Below are positions 1 to 8,601 of a DNA stretch of 64,000 bases, one piece after another (the first letter of the stretch is position 1; every line of letters begins with the position of its first letter). The notes under the pieces are model-generated. The model did no database searches. It had not been told where the DNA came from and was given only the letters and a program-made list of their open reading frames with translations. The position numbers were made by a program, and so were the translations under genes. The DNA comes from an uncultured Bacteroidales bacterium (GTDB taxonomy: Bacteria; Bacteroidota; Bacteroidia; Bacteroidales; Paludibacteraceae). The stretch spans positions 62,001 to 126,000 of the forward strand of contig ONPG01000001.1 in the NCBI GenBank assembly GCA_900319645.1, read 5' to 3'.

Positions 1-324
1 TACAAACCGTCGTACACACCCAATGTAGATTGCGGAGACAACGTAATCATCGTCAACGCCGCTAAGGTTCAGCTTACCGGCAACAAATGGAACGACCGCG
101 TTTATGTACGCTACACCGGTTTCCCGGGTGGTCAGCGTGAGTTCACTCCGGCTGATTTGATGGCCAAGGGTGCAGACAAACTCGTTCGTCGCGTAGTAAA
201 AGGTATGCTTCCGAAAAACCGCCTCGGAGCTCGTCAGATCACCAATCTGTACATCTTCGACGGAGCAGAGCACAACATGCAGGCTCAGCAACCTAAACAA
301 ATTGATATTAACACTTTGAAATAA
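1..324 (+). CDS. rplM: 50S ribosomal protein L13, C-terminal part (5' end outside window)
   Basis: The frame is open from base 1 and ends with TAA at 322-324, giving the last 107 residues of L13. Family landmarks are visible: the DxxxVIIVNA stretch, the YxHTG-like motif written here as VRYTGFPGGQRE, and the VKGMLPKNRLG segment that contacts 23S rRNA. L13 is an early-assembly protein of the large subunit. It lies 12 nt before rpsI, the universal rplM-rpsI pairing, so the two are surely co-transcribed. The N-terminal third lies outside the window. Confidence 0.97.
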   Translation, partial: YKPSYTPNVDCGDNVIIVNAAKVQLTGNKWNDRVYVRYTGFPGGQREFTPADLMAKGADKLVRRVVKGMLPKNRLGARQITNLYIFDGAEHNMQAQQPKQIDINTLK

Positions 325-336
325 AAATAGAAGAAC

Positions 337-723
337 ATGGAAACAGTTAATGCATTAGGACGTCGTAAAGAGGCAGTTGCACGCGTTTACGTCAATGAGG
401 GTGCCGGCAAGATTACTATCAACGGCCGCGACATCGAGACATATTTCCCCTCTTCTATTCTGCGCTATATCGTGCTCCAGCCGCTCAACAAACTCGAGGC
501 TGCTGGCAAATACGATATCAAGGTTACGCTGGACGGCGGAGGATTCAAAGGTCAGGCAGAGGCTTTGCGTTTGGCTATCGCTCGTGCTCTGGTCAAAATC
601 AATCCGGAAGACAAGGCTGCTCTGAAGGCAGAAGGCTTCATGACTCGTGACGCTCGTGAGGTTGAGCGTAAGAAACCGGGTCAGCCCAAAGCTCGCAAGC
701 ACTTCCAGTTCAGCAAACGTTAA
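337..723 (+). CDS. rpsI: 30S ribosomal protein S9
   Basis: The 128-residue product has normal S9 length. It opens with NALGRRKEAVARVYV, contains the GGGFKGQAEALRLAIARAL core, and ends in the basic tail KARKHFQFSKR whose final SKR reaches the ribosomal P-site tRNA. It is the second gene of the rplM-rpsI operon, 12 nt after rplM, and is followed by a good stem-loop terminator at 740-783. Nothing about the gene is odd. Confidence 0.98.
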   Translation: METVNALGRRKEAVARVYVNEGAGKITINGRDIETYFPSSILRYIVLQPLNKLEAAGKYDIKVTLDGGGFKGQAEALRLAIARALVKINPEDKAALKAEGFMTRDAREVERKKPGQPKARKHFQFSKR

Positions 724-739
724 TCGAAACTACAATCCA

Positions 740-783
740 AATCGTGGGGACTCCTTCGGGACTACCTCACGATTGTTTTGGTT
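740..783 (+). terminator. Intrinsic terminator after rpsI
   Basis: AATCGTG at 740-746 pairs with CACGATT at 768-774. The stem continues inward with one bulge and mismatches to a TTCG loop closed by TCC/GGA (752-761). A T-rich run (GTTTTGGTT, 775-783) follows. It ends the L13-S9 unit before rpsB. Confidence 0.7.
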
Positions 784-903
784 GCCTAAAGCGCGCGTGC
801 GTGCTTGTGCGTATATTTATAATGTATTATGCGCATGAAGAGCATACCAAAATCAACGGATATTAATCAAATAACTAAACAAACATTAAACATTTCAATC
901 AAA

Positions 904-1734
904 ATGAGAACTAATTTTGATCAACTTCTCGAGGCTGGCGCACACTTTGGTCACCTCAAACGCAAATGGAATCCCGCTATGGCTCCTTACATCTACATGG
1001 AGCGTAACGGCATCCACATCATCGACCTCAACAAGACTGTTGTGAAAGTAGAAGAGGCTGCAGAGGCTCTCAAGAACCTCGCTCGTAGCGGACGCAAAGT
1101 GCTGTTTGTCGGCACCAAGAAACAGGCTCAGGAGGTAGTAGCCGCTCACGCACAGGAAATCGGCATGCCGTATATCACCGAGCGTTGGGCCGGTGGTATG
1201 CTTACCAACTTCCCGACTATCCGCAAGGCTGTCAAGAAAATGGGTCAGATCGACAAGATGATGACCGACGGCACCCTGGAGAACGTCAGCAAACGCGAGA
1301 AACTGCAAATCACCCGTCAGCGTGAGAAACTGGAGAAGAACCTTGGTTCTATCGCAGACATGACTCGTCTCCCGAGCGCAGTTTTCGTAGTGGACGTAAT
1401 GGAGGAGCATATCGCAGTGGCAGAGGCTAACCGCCTCGGTATCCCTGTTTTCGGTATTGTGGACACCAACTCCAACCCCAACAACATCGATTTCGTAATC
1501 CCTGCTAACGACGACGCAACCAAGTCGATCGACGTGATCCTTGGCGCTGTTTGCGATGCAATCAAGGAGGGACTCGAAGAGCGCAAAGTAGAGAAAGCAG
1601 ACGAGCAAGCTGCTGAAGCTCAGGCTGATGCAGAGGCTCCCGCTCCCAAAGAGCGTCGTCAGCGTATCCGCAAAGCTGCTCCCAAAGCAGAGGCTGAGAA
1701 AGTAGCTGAAGCTAAGGAAGAGGCTGCTGAATAA
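904..1734 (+). CDS. rpsB: 30S ribosomal protein S2
   Basis: S2 organises the head-body junction of the small subunit and is needed to bind S1. The start at 904 (MRTNFDQLLEAGAHFGHL) is chosen because S2 homology begins there; an upstream in-frame ATG at 829 would add 25 unconserved residues. Landmarks are the GAHFGHLKRKWNP motif, IYMERNGIHIIDL, and ERWAGGMLTNF. The 276-residue product carries a C-terminal tail rich in Ala, Glu and Lys (about residues 225-276) that varies between species. It is followed 45 nt later by tsf, the usual rpsB-tsf pair. Confidence 0.97.
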   Translation: MRTNFDQLLEAGAHFGHLKRKWNPAMAPYIYMERNGIHIIDLNKTVVKVEEAAEALKNLARSGRKVLFVGTKKQAQEVVAAHAQEIGMPYITERWAGGMLTNFPTIRKAVKKMGQIDKMMTDGTLENVSKREKLQITRQREKLEKNLGSIADMTRLPSAVFVVDVMEEHIAVAEANRLGIPVFGIVDTNSNPNNIDFVIPANDDATKSIDVILGAVCDAIKEGLEERKVEKADEQAAEAQADAEAPAPKERRQRIRKAAPKAEAEKVAEAKEEAAE

Positions 1735-1779
1735 TAATCGTAAATCGTTAAATCGTAAATCGTAAAATCGTAAATTATT
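1735..1779. repeat. Degenerate 7/8-nt tandem tract between rpsB and tsf
   Basis: The whole rpsB-tsf spacer is made of about five copies of AATCGTA or AAATCGTA. It is the same repeat class (7-nt period, CAATYNN-like words) seen at many other gene junctions in the window. Confidence 0.8.
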
Positions 1780-2772
1780 ATGGCAGTAACATTAGCAGAT
1801 ATCAAGAAACTGCGTGACATCACAGGCGCAGGTATGATGGACGTCAAGAAAGCACTCGAAGAGGCTAACGGCGATTTCGAGGTTGCTAAAGACCTGCTCC
1901 GCAAACGCGGTCAGGCTATCGCAGCTAAACGTAGCGACCGTGAGGCTTCCGAGGGTTGCGTACTCGCGAAGGTACAGGGCAACTTCGGCGCTATCGTGGG
2001 AGTAAAATGCGAGACCGACTTCGTGGCTAAGAACGAAGATTTCGTAGGCATGGTTAAACTCATCCTCGATGCAGCTCTCGACAACAAAGTGCGTACCGCA
2101 GAAGAACTCAAGGACCTCAAAATCGGTAACTTCACCGTAGCCGAGATCATTACCGAGCGTTCGGGAGTAACCGGCGAGAAGATGGAGTTGGCTGACTACG
2201 CTTGCCTCGAGGCTCCCGTAGTGGACGCTTATAACCACCTCGGTAACAAACTCAGCTCGCTCGTAGCAGCAGCTGAGGGCGCAGACCACGAGACCGTTCA
2301 CGGTATCAGCATGCAGGTAGCAGCTATGAGCCCTATCGCTCTGGATGCTGACCACGTAGCTGAGGAGGTGAAGAAACACGAGCTCGAGGTGGCTATCGAG
2401 AAAACGAAGCAGGACGAGATCAACAAAGCCGTTGAGAACGCCATCCGCAAAGCAGGTATCAACCCTGCTCACGTGGACAGCGACGACCACATCGAGTCCA
2501 ACCAGGCTAAGGGATGGATCACAGCTGAGCAGGCTCAGCAGGCTCGCGAGATCAAAGCGACTGTCGCTAAAGAGGCAGAGGCTAACCTCGCTAACCAGGC
2601 AAAGAAGATCGAGATGATTGCACAAGGACGTCTTGGCAAGTTCCTCAAGGAGAATACCCTCATGGAGCAGGCATATATCATGAGCGAGTCCAAAGAGCTC
2701 GTGAAGGATGTGCTCAAAGCTAAAGGTGTGGTAATCACAGACTTCCGCCGCATCACTCTCTCGGCTGAGTAA
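1780..2772 (+). CDS. tsf: Translation elongation factor Ts
   Basis: EF-Ts is the nucleotide exchange factor that releases GDP from EF-Tu. The N-terminal UBA-like domain is clear ([22 protein letters not shown]), followed by the signature [12 protein letters not shown] whose TDFV contacts the EF-Tu nucleotide site. The 330-residue length is longer than the E. coli protein (283) and typical of the form with extra residues between the two core subdomains. It is co-transcribed with rpsB and followed by a terminator at 2815-2841. Confidence 0.97.
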   Translation: MAVTLADIKKLRDITGAGMMDVKKALEEANGDFEVAKDLLRKRGQAIAAKRSDREASEGCVLAKVQGNFGAIVGVKCETDFVAKNEDFVGMVKLILDAALDNKVRTAEELKDLKIGNFTVAEIITERSGVTGEKMELADYACLEAPVVDAYNHLGNKLSSLVAAAEGADHETVHGISMQVAAMSPIALDADHVAEEVKKHELEVAIEKTKQDEINKAVENAIRKAGINPAHVDSDDHIESNQAKGWITAEQAQQAREIKATVAKEAEANLANQAKKIEMIAQGRLGKFLKENTLMEQAYIMSESKELVKDVLKAKGVVITDFRRITLSAE

Positions 2773-2814
2773 TCACCTTTGGGTAGAGTAATCACTCAAG
2801 CCACGGGAAAAAGA

Positions 2815-2841
2815 AAGAGAACTCGCAAGGGTTCTCTTTTT
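2815..2841 (+). terminator. Intrinsic terminator after tsf
   Basis: AGAGAAC at 2816-2822 pairs with GTTCTCT at 2831-2837, extended by CTC/GGG around a GCAA loop, and followed by a T run. Stem-loop plus T-tract is a standard rho-independent terminator closing rpsB-tsf. Confidence 0.85.
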
Positions 2842-2912
2842 GTTTGTTGTTTGTTGTTTGTTTGGTATTTGTTTGTTATTTGTTTGTTTGTTACTTGTTT
2901 GGTAGGAGTTTG
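2838..2912. repeat. TTTG/TTG simple-sequence tract
   Basis: About 75 nt of T and G almost only (TTTG, TTG and TTTGG words) directly follow the tsf terminator and lie just beyond the 3' end of the convergent recQ gene. No coding or structural role is evident. Confidence 0.8.
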
Positions 2913-2924
2913 CAAAAAGTTCGT

Positions 2925-4634
2925 TTATTGCAGGTGGCTCATAGCCCGGCAGACGTCACAATGTCCGCAGGGCAGCATTTCCGTTTCGCCGAAATAGGAG
3001 AGCAACACTTGTTCACGGCAGAACTGGTTTTGTTCGGCGTACTCAACCATAGCTTGCATCTGCTCGGCAAACATCTTCTGTCGGTCTTCATAGACTGCTG
3101 GCGAGAGATAGATGTCTGTCTCACGCTCACGAGTGAAAGTCAGGCTGCATCCTACCGCACGTGGGATATAGGTGATTATGCCGCGTTGGGCAAGCGATAC
3201 CAGCAACTGGTGGTTCTCACTCTGGTCGGCTTCGCGGATATATTGCAGGTCGGTATGTATGCCCGTGTAATGGCGCATCAGATGGTCAAGCATCTCGGCT
3301 TGTTCGCGCGAGAGATTGTATTCGCCCAACTGATGGCGAGGCACGTTAATCCGCACGCGAGGCTGCGTCTCATGTTCTTCCTCGAAATGAAAATAACCGG
3401 CCTGCGTGAGCAGATGGAGGGCGGAGTAGGTTTGCAAAACCGGCAGGCGCATCACTTGGCACAACTGATCCATGTGTAGTGTGAAGGTATGTCCCCATCC
3501 GCTTCCTGCGCCTACTTGCAGAAAATCGCAGGTCTTGTGATACACTTTCTCCACAAACTCCTTGGGCGGATAGTTGTCTCCGATACGCTTGTGTGCCTTT
3601 GCTTTGTCCTCTTTCTCATTGAACAGCAATACCGCAAATGCGGTCAGACCGTCTCGGCCCGCTCGTCCTGCCTCCTGATAGTAACTCTCAATAGACGACG
3701 GCAGATCATGGTGGATTACCACACGCACATCGGGTTTGTCAATACCCATTCCGAAAGCGTTCGTAGCCACGATGACCCGGGTTCTGCCTTCTTTCCAGGC
3801 CTGTTGTTTCTCGTTCCGCTCTTTGGTTGTCAGCCCTGCATGATAGAAATCCGAGAGAGGAGTGGCTGATGATTGTGCATTCAGCCATGTGCTCAGTTCT
3901 TCTGCTCGCTTCCTGTTGCGTACATAAACGATGGCACTTCCGGCTACCCGGCTGAGAATGTGTGCAATCTGTTCGTATTTCTTGTCCGTCCTGCGGACGA
4001 TATATTGCAGATTCTCACGATGGAATGATTTGCGAAGCACGTTCTTTTTGGCAAATCCCAGGCGGACTTGTATGTCCTCGATGGTCTTGGGCGTAGCGGT
4101 TGCCGTGAGAGCCAGCACAGGCACTCCGGGCAGCAAACTGCGTACGTCTGCTATCTTCAGATACGAAGGACGGAAATCGTATCCCCATTGTGAGATACAA
4201 TGGGCTTCGTCCACGGCAATCAATCCAATTGGCAGTTCTGCCAAGCGTTTGCGGAACTCCTCGCTCTCCAGGCGTTCTGGCGAGCAGTATAGGAAATGGT
4301 AGGGACCATAGAGACAGTTATCCAGAGCCACACGTTGTTTGTCGTAACTCATGCCGGTATAGACAGCCGCGGCTTGAATACCCCGTGCGAGCAGGTTCTC
4401 CACCTGATCTTTCATGAGCGCAATCAGAGGCGTGATCACCAGACACAGCCGTTTATCCGGATTCTCATCCGCTATGACGAGGGTGGGCACTTGAAAACAG
4501 ATACTCTTTCCTCCGCCTGTCGGCATCAGAGCCAGCGTGTCACGTCCCGACAATACAGAAACGATGATTTCCTCCTGCAAAGGACGAAAATCATCGTATC
4601 CGAAAAATCTATGTAATGCCTCACGCGGGGACAT
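2925..4634 (-). CDS. recQ: RecQ-family ATP-dependent 3'-5' DNA helicase
   Basis: Superfamily 2 motifs are complete: Q-motif FRPLQ at 16-20, Walker A TGGGKS at 39-44, DEAH at 142-145, the ALTATAT segment, and the motif VI stretch HHDLPSSIESYYQEAGRAGRDG. The last 31 residues hold the RecQ zinc motif (Cys at about 539, 556, 559 and 562). In E. coli RecQ the zinc motif directly follows the helicase core. Here a segment of roughly 200 residues, probably a winged-helix DNA-binding region, comes first, and no HRDC domain is present. The 569-residue length fits this short form. It follows gltX by 12 nt, so they form a two-gene operon. The role is recombination and replication-fork repair. Confidence 0.93.
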   Translation of the reverse strand: MSPREALHRFFGYDDFRPLQEEIIVSVLSGRDTLALMPTGGGKSICFQVPTLVIADENPDKRLCLVITPLIALMKDQVENLLARGIQAAAVYTGMSYDKQRVALDNCLYGPYHFLYCSPERLESEEFRKRLAELPIGLIAVDEAHCISQWGYDFRPSYLKIADVRSLLPGVPVLALTATATPKTIEDIQVRLGFAKKNVLRKSFHRENLQYIVRRTDKKYEQIAHILSRVAGSAIVYVRNRKRAEELSTWLNAQSSATPLSDFYHAGLTTKERNEKQQAWKEGRTRVIVATNAFGMGIDKPDVRVVIHHDLPSSIESYYQEAGRAGRDGLTAFAVLLFNEKEDKAKAHKRIGDNYPPKEFVEKVYHKTCDFLQVGAGSGWGHTFTLHMDQLCQVMRLPVLQTYSALHLLTQAGYFHFEEEHETQPRVRINVPRHQLGEYNLSREQAEMLDHLMRHYTGIHTDLQYIREADQSENHQLLVSLAQRGIITYIPRAVGCSLTFTRERETDIYLSPAVYEDRQKMFAEQMQAMVEYAEQNQFCREQVLLSYFGETEMLPCGHCDVCRAMSHLQ

Positions 4635-4646
4635 CCTTCTGCTGTT

Positions 4647-6236
4647 TTAGATACGCGAGAGTGCTTCGCGAACACGCTTGAGCGTTTCCTCTTTGCCCAG
4701 TACGTCGGTAATGTTCCAGATGTGCGGACCGCGTGCTGCGCCTACGAGACAGATACGGAACGCATTCATGACGATACCCACGCCGTACTCCTTTTCTGCT
4801 ATCCATGGCATAACCACATCGTCCAAATGCCAGCGAATGACGGTCTCGCTGTTCTCGTTCTTCTCTTCGCGGCAACTATGCCATTCTTCTTCGCTTACTG
4901 TTTCAAGGAGCGCAATCAACTCCTGCATGTGCTTCGGGCTGTCTTCTTTCCAGCGTTTCTTGAGCGATTTCTCGTCGTACTCCGTCGGAGCGACAAAGAA
5001 GAAATTAGTCTGCTCCCAAAGCTCCGGCACGAAGTTCACACGGTCCTTGGTCAGTCCGATCACCTTGGCCACCATAGCCATGTCAGGACACTCAATACCT
5101 TGTTCTTTCAATGTCGGCAGGAACATCTCAGCCAACTCCTCGTTGGAGCGCAGTTGCAGATACTGGTGGTTGAACCATTTGCCTTTCTCGTAGTCGAACT
5201 TGGCGCCGGACTTGCTGACGCGGTCGAGCGAGAAATACTTGATCAGCTCGTCCATCGTGTACATCTCCTGGTCGCCGCTTCCGTGCCATCCAAGGAGTGC
5301 CAGGAAATTGATAACCGCCTCGGGCAGATAGCCGCTCTCGCGGTATCCGGACGAAACGCTTCCGTCTTTCTGGTTGTGGAACTCCAGCGGGAAGACAGGG
5401 AAACCGAGACGGTCGCCGTCACGCTTGCTCAGTTTGCCGTTACCGTCGGGCTTGAGCAAAAGGGGCAGGTGGGCAAACTCCGGCATGGTGTCCTGCCAGC
5501 CGAATGCACGGTACAAAAGCACGTGGAGTGGGGCGGAGGGCAACCATTCCTCGCCGCGGATCACATGGCTCACTTCCATCAGATGGTCATCCACAATATT
5601 CGCCAAGTGATAAGTAGGCAGATCGTCTGCGGATTTGTATAACACCTTGTCATCCAATATGTTACTATTGATGACCACTTCTCCGCGGATCAAATCATGC
5701 ACATGCACGTCCTCATCCGGCTCCACTTTGAAACGAACCACATACTGCTCGCCTTTTGCTATGAGAGCATCTACTTCTTCTTGGCTCATCGTCAGCGAGT
5801 TGCGCATCTGCATGCGCGTACGCGCGTCGTATTGGAAATTAGGAATCTCTGTGCGTTTGGCTTCCAGTTCGGCAGGAGTGTCAAAAGCGATATAGGCGTG
5901 GCCGGAGTCCAGGAGTTGCTTCACATATTGGTGATAGATCTCCCTCCGCTCGCTCTGCCGATACGGACCGTGTGCGCCAACAGCCTCAATCTCCTTGGTG
6001 CCTTTTTTCAGACGCAGCCCCTCGTCAATACCGATACCCAGCCAATCGAGGGCCTCCAGGATATATTCCTCTGCTCCCGGCACAAAACGGGTGCTATCCG
6101 TATCTTCGATACGAAGCAGCATATCTCCGCCGTGCTGACGGGCAAACAGGTAGTTATACAATGCGGTACGAACGCCGCCGATATGTAATGCGCCGGTTGG
6201 TGATGGCGCAAAACGTACTCTTACTCTTCTTTCCAT
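4647..6236 (-). CDS. gltX: Glutamyl-tRNA synthetase
   Basis: Class I aminoacyl-tRNA synthetase that charges tRNA-Glu. The start at 6236 gives [21 protein letters not shown] with the HIGH-type signature (HIGG) near residue 18; a longer frame to 6302 would run through the promoter and is rejected. The KMSKS-type signature appears as [10 protein letters not shown] near residue 270. Length is 529 residues. A perfect Bacteroidota promoter lies at 6262-6293, leaving a leader of about 20 nt. It is the first gene of gltX-recQ. Confidence 0.97.
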   Translation of the reverse strand: MERRVRVRFAPSPTGALHIGGVRTALYNYLFARQHGGDMLLRIEDTDSTRFVPGAEEYILEALDWLGIGIDEGLRLKKGTKEIEAVGAHGPYRQSERREIYHQYVKQLLDSGHAYIAFDTPAELEAKRTEIPNFQYDARTRMQMRNSLTMSQEEVDALIAKGEQYVVRFKVEPDEDVHVHDLIRGEVVINSNILDDKVLYKSADDLPTYHLANIVDDHLMEVSHVIRGEEWLPSAPLHVLLYRAFGWQDTMPEFAHLPLLLKPDGNGKLSKRDGDRLGFPVFPLEFHNQKDGSVSSGYRESGYLPEAVINFLALLGWHGSGDQEMYTMDELIKYFSLDRVSKSGAKFDYEKGKWFNHQYLQLRSNEELAEMFLPTLKEQGIECPDMAMVAKVIGLTKDRVNFVPELWEQTNFFFVAPTEYDEKSLKKRWKEDSPKHMQELIALLETVSEEEWHSCREEKNENSETVIRWHLDDVVMPWIAEKEYGVGIVMNAFRICLVGAARGPHIWNITDVLGKEETLKRVREALSRI

Positions 6237-6261
6237 TATTTTGTATATATTTTTGCGGGCA

Positions 6262-6293
6262 CAAAGATACTGCTTTTTTTTGACATGTGCAAA
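6262..6293 (-). promoter_or_regulatory. Promoter of gltX-recQ
   Basis: On the minus strand: -33 box TTTG at 6293-6290, 20-nt spacer with an A run, -7 box TATCTTTG at 6269-6262. The box is followed by the gltX ATG 25 nt later. Confidence 0.85.
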
Positions 6294-6373
6294 AAAATCC
6301 ACAAAAAAAGCGGCTCTTACTGCTCTTTTCTATCTATTAGCCCGTTTTGTCTCTGCTTAATGCGCTTTCCCGA

Positions 6374-7636
6374 TTAGTCGGTATCGTCCTCTATCTTGTG
6401 AGGCCGCATGAAACCCGCCATTTGTTCGCCGGAGGCTTCGCCTTGCCCGGAGAAATGCAGTTTGTTGCTCCCGTGCTTGGCGTTAATGCGGTCGAAAACC
6501 TGCATAAGTTTCTTGCGCCGGTTGCTCTCTTCCACATAGTTGTCCGCGAACATATCTAATTGGATGCCGTCGCTTTCCTGAAGACCCGAAAGGATCACTC
6601 CGGCTTGCTTGTAGAGGTAGCCGGACCGGAAAAGACGGTCGAGTAGCACTTTGACCGCCGAACTGATTTCAATGGTGTCGTCCGTTGCCGTGTGTAGCCG
6701 TATCGTTTGGTCGTTGTGATATTGTGGCAGGTCTTCGCGATGACGGTTGGTTGCGACAAACAAGGAGACCGAAGTGCACAACGACTTCTGTGCGCGAAGC
6801 CGTCGGCAGGCCGCCGAAGTGAAGTTGTTGAGCTGGGTCAGAAGCGCCTCTTTGCTACCGATCATCTGCGCGAAAGTGCGGCTGTACATGATCGATTGTT
6901 GCCGGGCGGATTTGCCGGTTAGAACCAGAGCTGGTATGCCCTTCAACTCGCTCCAAGTCCGCACGCCCCGGATACCGAAAAGCGATTTGACCACCTGTTC
7001 GCTCAGTTGCGTGAAAGCCCAGGCCGTTTCCACATTGCGTTGCTGCAAAACCTTGATACTCCTCCAGCCGATGCCCCATATATCTTTGGCGGGCACTTGC
7101 AGCAAAGCCTGCTGACGTTTGTCCGCCGGCATGACGCAAATGCCATGATATCCCTTGTAATGCTTGGCGAAATAGGTGGCAGTCTTGGCAAGCGTGTAGG
7201 TCAATCCCGCTCCGCATGAAACAGGGATTTGCGTCTCCTGCCAGATGAGGTCTTTGAGTTGCTGGAGGTAGTTGCGCAATCGAACTGGATCGTCATCGGG
7301 CATGACGCCGAAGAACTCATCTACGCTGTATTGCACAAAATCCAACACCATTTCGCTTTGCCGCACTACGTCCATAATATGGCCGGAGATCTCGTGGTAG
7401 AGGTTGTGGTGTACATCAATGACCGTCACGTGGTTGCGCTCGATGATTTTCGTCACCTGAAACAACGGATTTCCCCGTTTGAGTCCGACGGCTTTTGCTT
7501 CTTGGTTAAGCGCAAGGATAATGCCGCCGTGGTTCTCGTTCTCATTGGCCACTACAACAGGTGTGCCCTGCAACTCCGGCCGGGAGACCAGTTCGCAACT
7601 GACGAAGAAATTATTGCAGTCAATGTGTACAAACAT
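6374..7636 (-). CDS. Y-family DNA polymerase, UmuC-type
   Basis: Low-fidelity translesion polymerase of the UmuC branch. It begins MFVHIDCNNFFVSCELV, matching UmuC's catalytic Asp and the Phe/Ser/Cys pattern. The second acidic motif is YSVDEFF, near residue 105. A helix-hairpin-helix region (IWGIGWRSIKVLQ) and a little-finger domain follow. The 420-residue length is normal. No umuD-like peptidase gene is adjacent, and no LexA-type operator was recognised. It starts 3 nt after tatC ends and probably shares the tat transcript, although a DNA-repair enzyme makes an odd partner there. Confidence 0.9.
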   Translation of the reverse strand: MFVHIDCNNFFVSCELVSRPELQGTPVVVANENENHGGIILALNQEAKAVGLKRGNPLFQVTKIIERNHVTVIDVHHNLYHEISGHIMDVVRQSEMVLDFVQYSVDEFFGVMPDDDPVRLRNYLQQLKDLIWQETQIPVSCGAGLTYTLAKTATYFAKHYKGYHGICVMPADKRQQALLQVPAKDIWGIGWRSIKVLQQRNVETAWAFTQLSEQVVKSLFGIRGVRTWSELKGIPALVLTGKSARQQSIMYSRTFAQMIGSKEALLTQLNNFTSAACRRLRAQKSLCTSVSLFVATNRHREDLPQYHNDQTIRLHTATDDTIEISSAVKVLLDRLFRSGYLYKQAGVILSGLQESDGIQLDMFADNYVEESNRRKKLMQVFDRINAKHGSNKLHFSGQGEASGEQMAGFMRPHKIEDDTD

Positions 7637-7639
7637 AAC

Positions 7640-8407
7640 TTATCTGACCATTAAAATGCTCAGTTCGTAAAGGAGATACAGCGGTAGCGTGACGAGCATC
7701 AGCGTGAAAGCGTCTCCGGTTGGGGTGATCACAGCCGCAAGGATCATGAGAACCACCAAAGCGTGACGCCGGTATTGTTTCAACCACGCCGCTTCTATCA
7801 ATCCGGCTTTGCCGAGTGCCCAAACCACCATCGGCATCTCAAACAGCACGCCCATGAGTAGTGAAAGCACCAGGAGCGTGGAGACATACGACTCCAGAGC
7901 TATCTGGTTCACGACATCCGCTTGCACCTGGTACGTGGCAAGAAAACGGAACGCGAACGGGAAGATAACAAGGTAGTTAAGCGCTATTCCGCAAACAAAA
8001 AGCACCGTCCCGAAACCGATGATCCGCCCTGCTGCCCGTTTCTCGTGAGGGTAGAGCGCAGGGGCTGCAAACGCATAGAGTTGCCACAACACATACGGGA
8101 AGGCGATGACGAATCCCGCGAGGGCTGCCACCTGCATGTGAACCGTGAACTGTGCCGCTAACTGCGTGTTGATGAACGAAGGAAAGACCTCTCCCCAATC
8201 TCCCAACCATGGGAGTGTGCGGAGAAGACGATAGGTGATAAAATCCGGTCGTGAGGGCGCAAAAAGAAAACTGAACAATGTGTCACGGAAACAGAAACAT
8301 ACTCCCGCACACACAGCCCATGCAACTACACAGCGTATCAGCACGCTGCGTAGTTCGTCCAGATGGTCCCAAAAAGAGAGACCGCTATCGCCTTCTGACC
8401 GTTTCAC
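7640..8407 (-). CDS. tatC: Sec-independent protein translocase TatC
   Basis: Polytopic subunit that recognises twin-arginine signal peptides. It shows the family N-terminus ([16 protein letters not shown]), a Phe-Ile-Thr-Tyr region, and six hydrophobic segments across 255 residues. The start is GTG at 8407-8405, sharing four bases (GTGA) with the tatA stop, so the two are translationally coupled. Two likely Tat-dependent proteins are encoded just upstream in the same direction, which suggests a dedicated operon. Confidence 0.95.
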   Translation of the reverse strand: MKRSEGDSGLSFWDHLDELRSVLIRCVVAWAVCAGVCFCFRDTLFSFLFAPSRPDFITYRLLRTLPWLGDWGEVFPSFINTQLAAQFTVHMQVAALAGFVIAFPYVLWQLYAFAAPALYPHEKRAAGRIIGFGTVLFVCGIALNYLVIFPFAFRFLATYQVQADVVNQIALESYVSTLLVLSLLMGVLFEMPMVVWALGKAGLIEAAWLKQYRRHALVVLMILAAVITPTGDAFTLMLVTLPLYLLYELSILMVR

Positions 8408-8583
8408 TCTCTGACTTTTTCGTTCTCAGACTTCTTTTCTTCTTCGTCTCCTTCTTTCATGCCGTCTTTGAACGATTTGACGCCTTTGCCTAGGCCACGC
8501 ATCAGCTCAGGGATTTTCTTTCCACCGAAAAGCAGCAGGACAATCAGGGCGATAATGATGATTTCAGTAATTCCGATATGCAT
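8404..8583 (-). CDS. tatA: Twin-arginine translocase subunit TatA/TatE (59 aa)
   Basis: Small Tat pore subunit. The N-terminal membrane helix (residues 2-20, [19 protein letters not shown]) is followed by the invariant [21 protein letters not shown] amphipathic helix, given here as separate parts FGGKKIPEL and [12 protein letters not shown], then an acidic and Lys-rich tail. The reading frame is 8583 to 8404. Its TGA overlaps the GTG start of tatC by four bases. No tatB-like gene is seen, so TatA presumably serves both roles, as in many Bacteroidota. Confidence 0.95.
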   Translation of the reverse strand: MHIGITEIIIIALIVLLLFGGKKIPELMRGLGKGVKSFKDGMKEGDEEEKKSENEKVRE

Positions 8584-8601
8584 ATGATTTTGAATTTTAA
8601 A

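Noticed and set aside
829..903. Upstream ATG for rpsB at 829
   Set aside because: The 25 extra residues are not part of S2, and the conserved start MRTNFDQLLEAG is at 904.
2844..3479. Long plus-strand open frame opposite recQ
   Set aside because: It begins in the T/G-rich tract and mirrors the strongly conserved recQ coding strand; it is a shadow.
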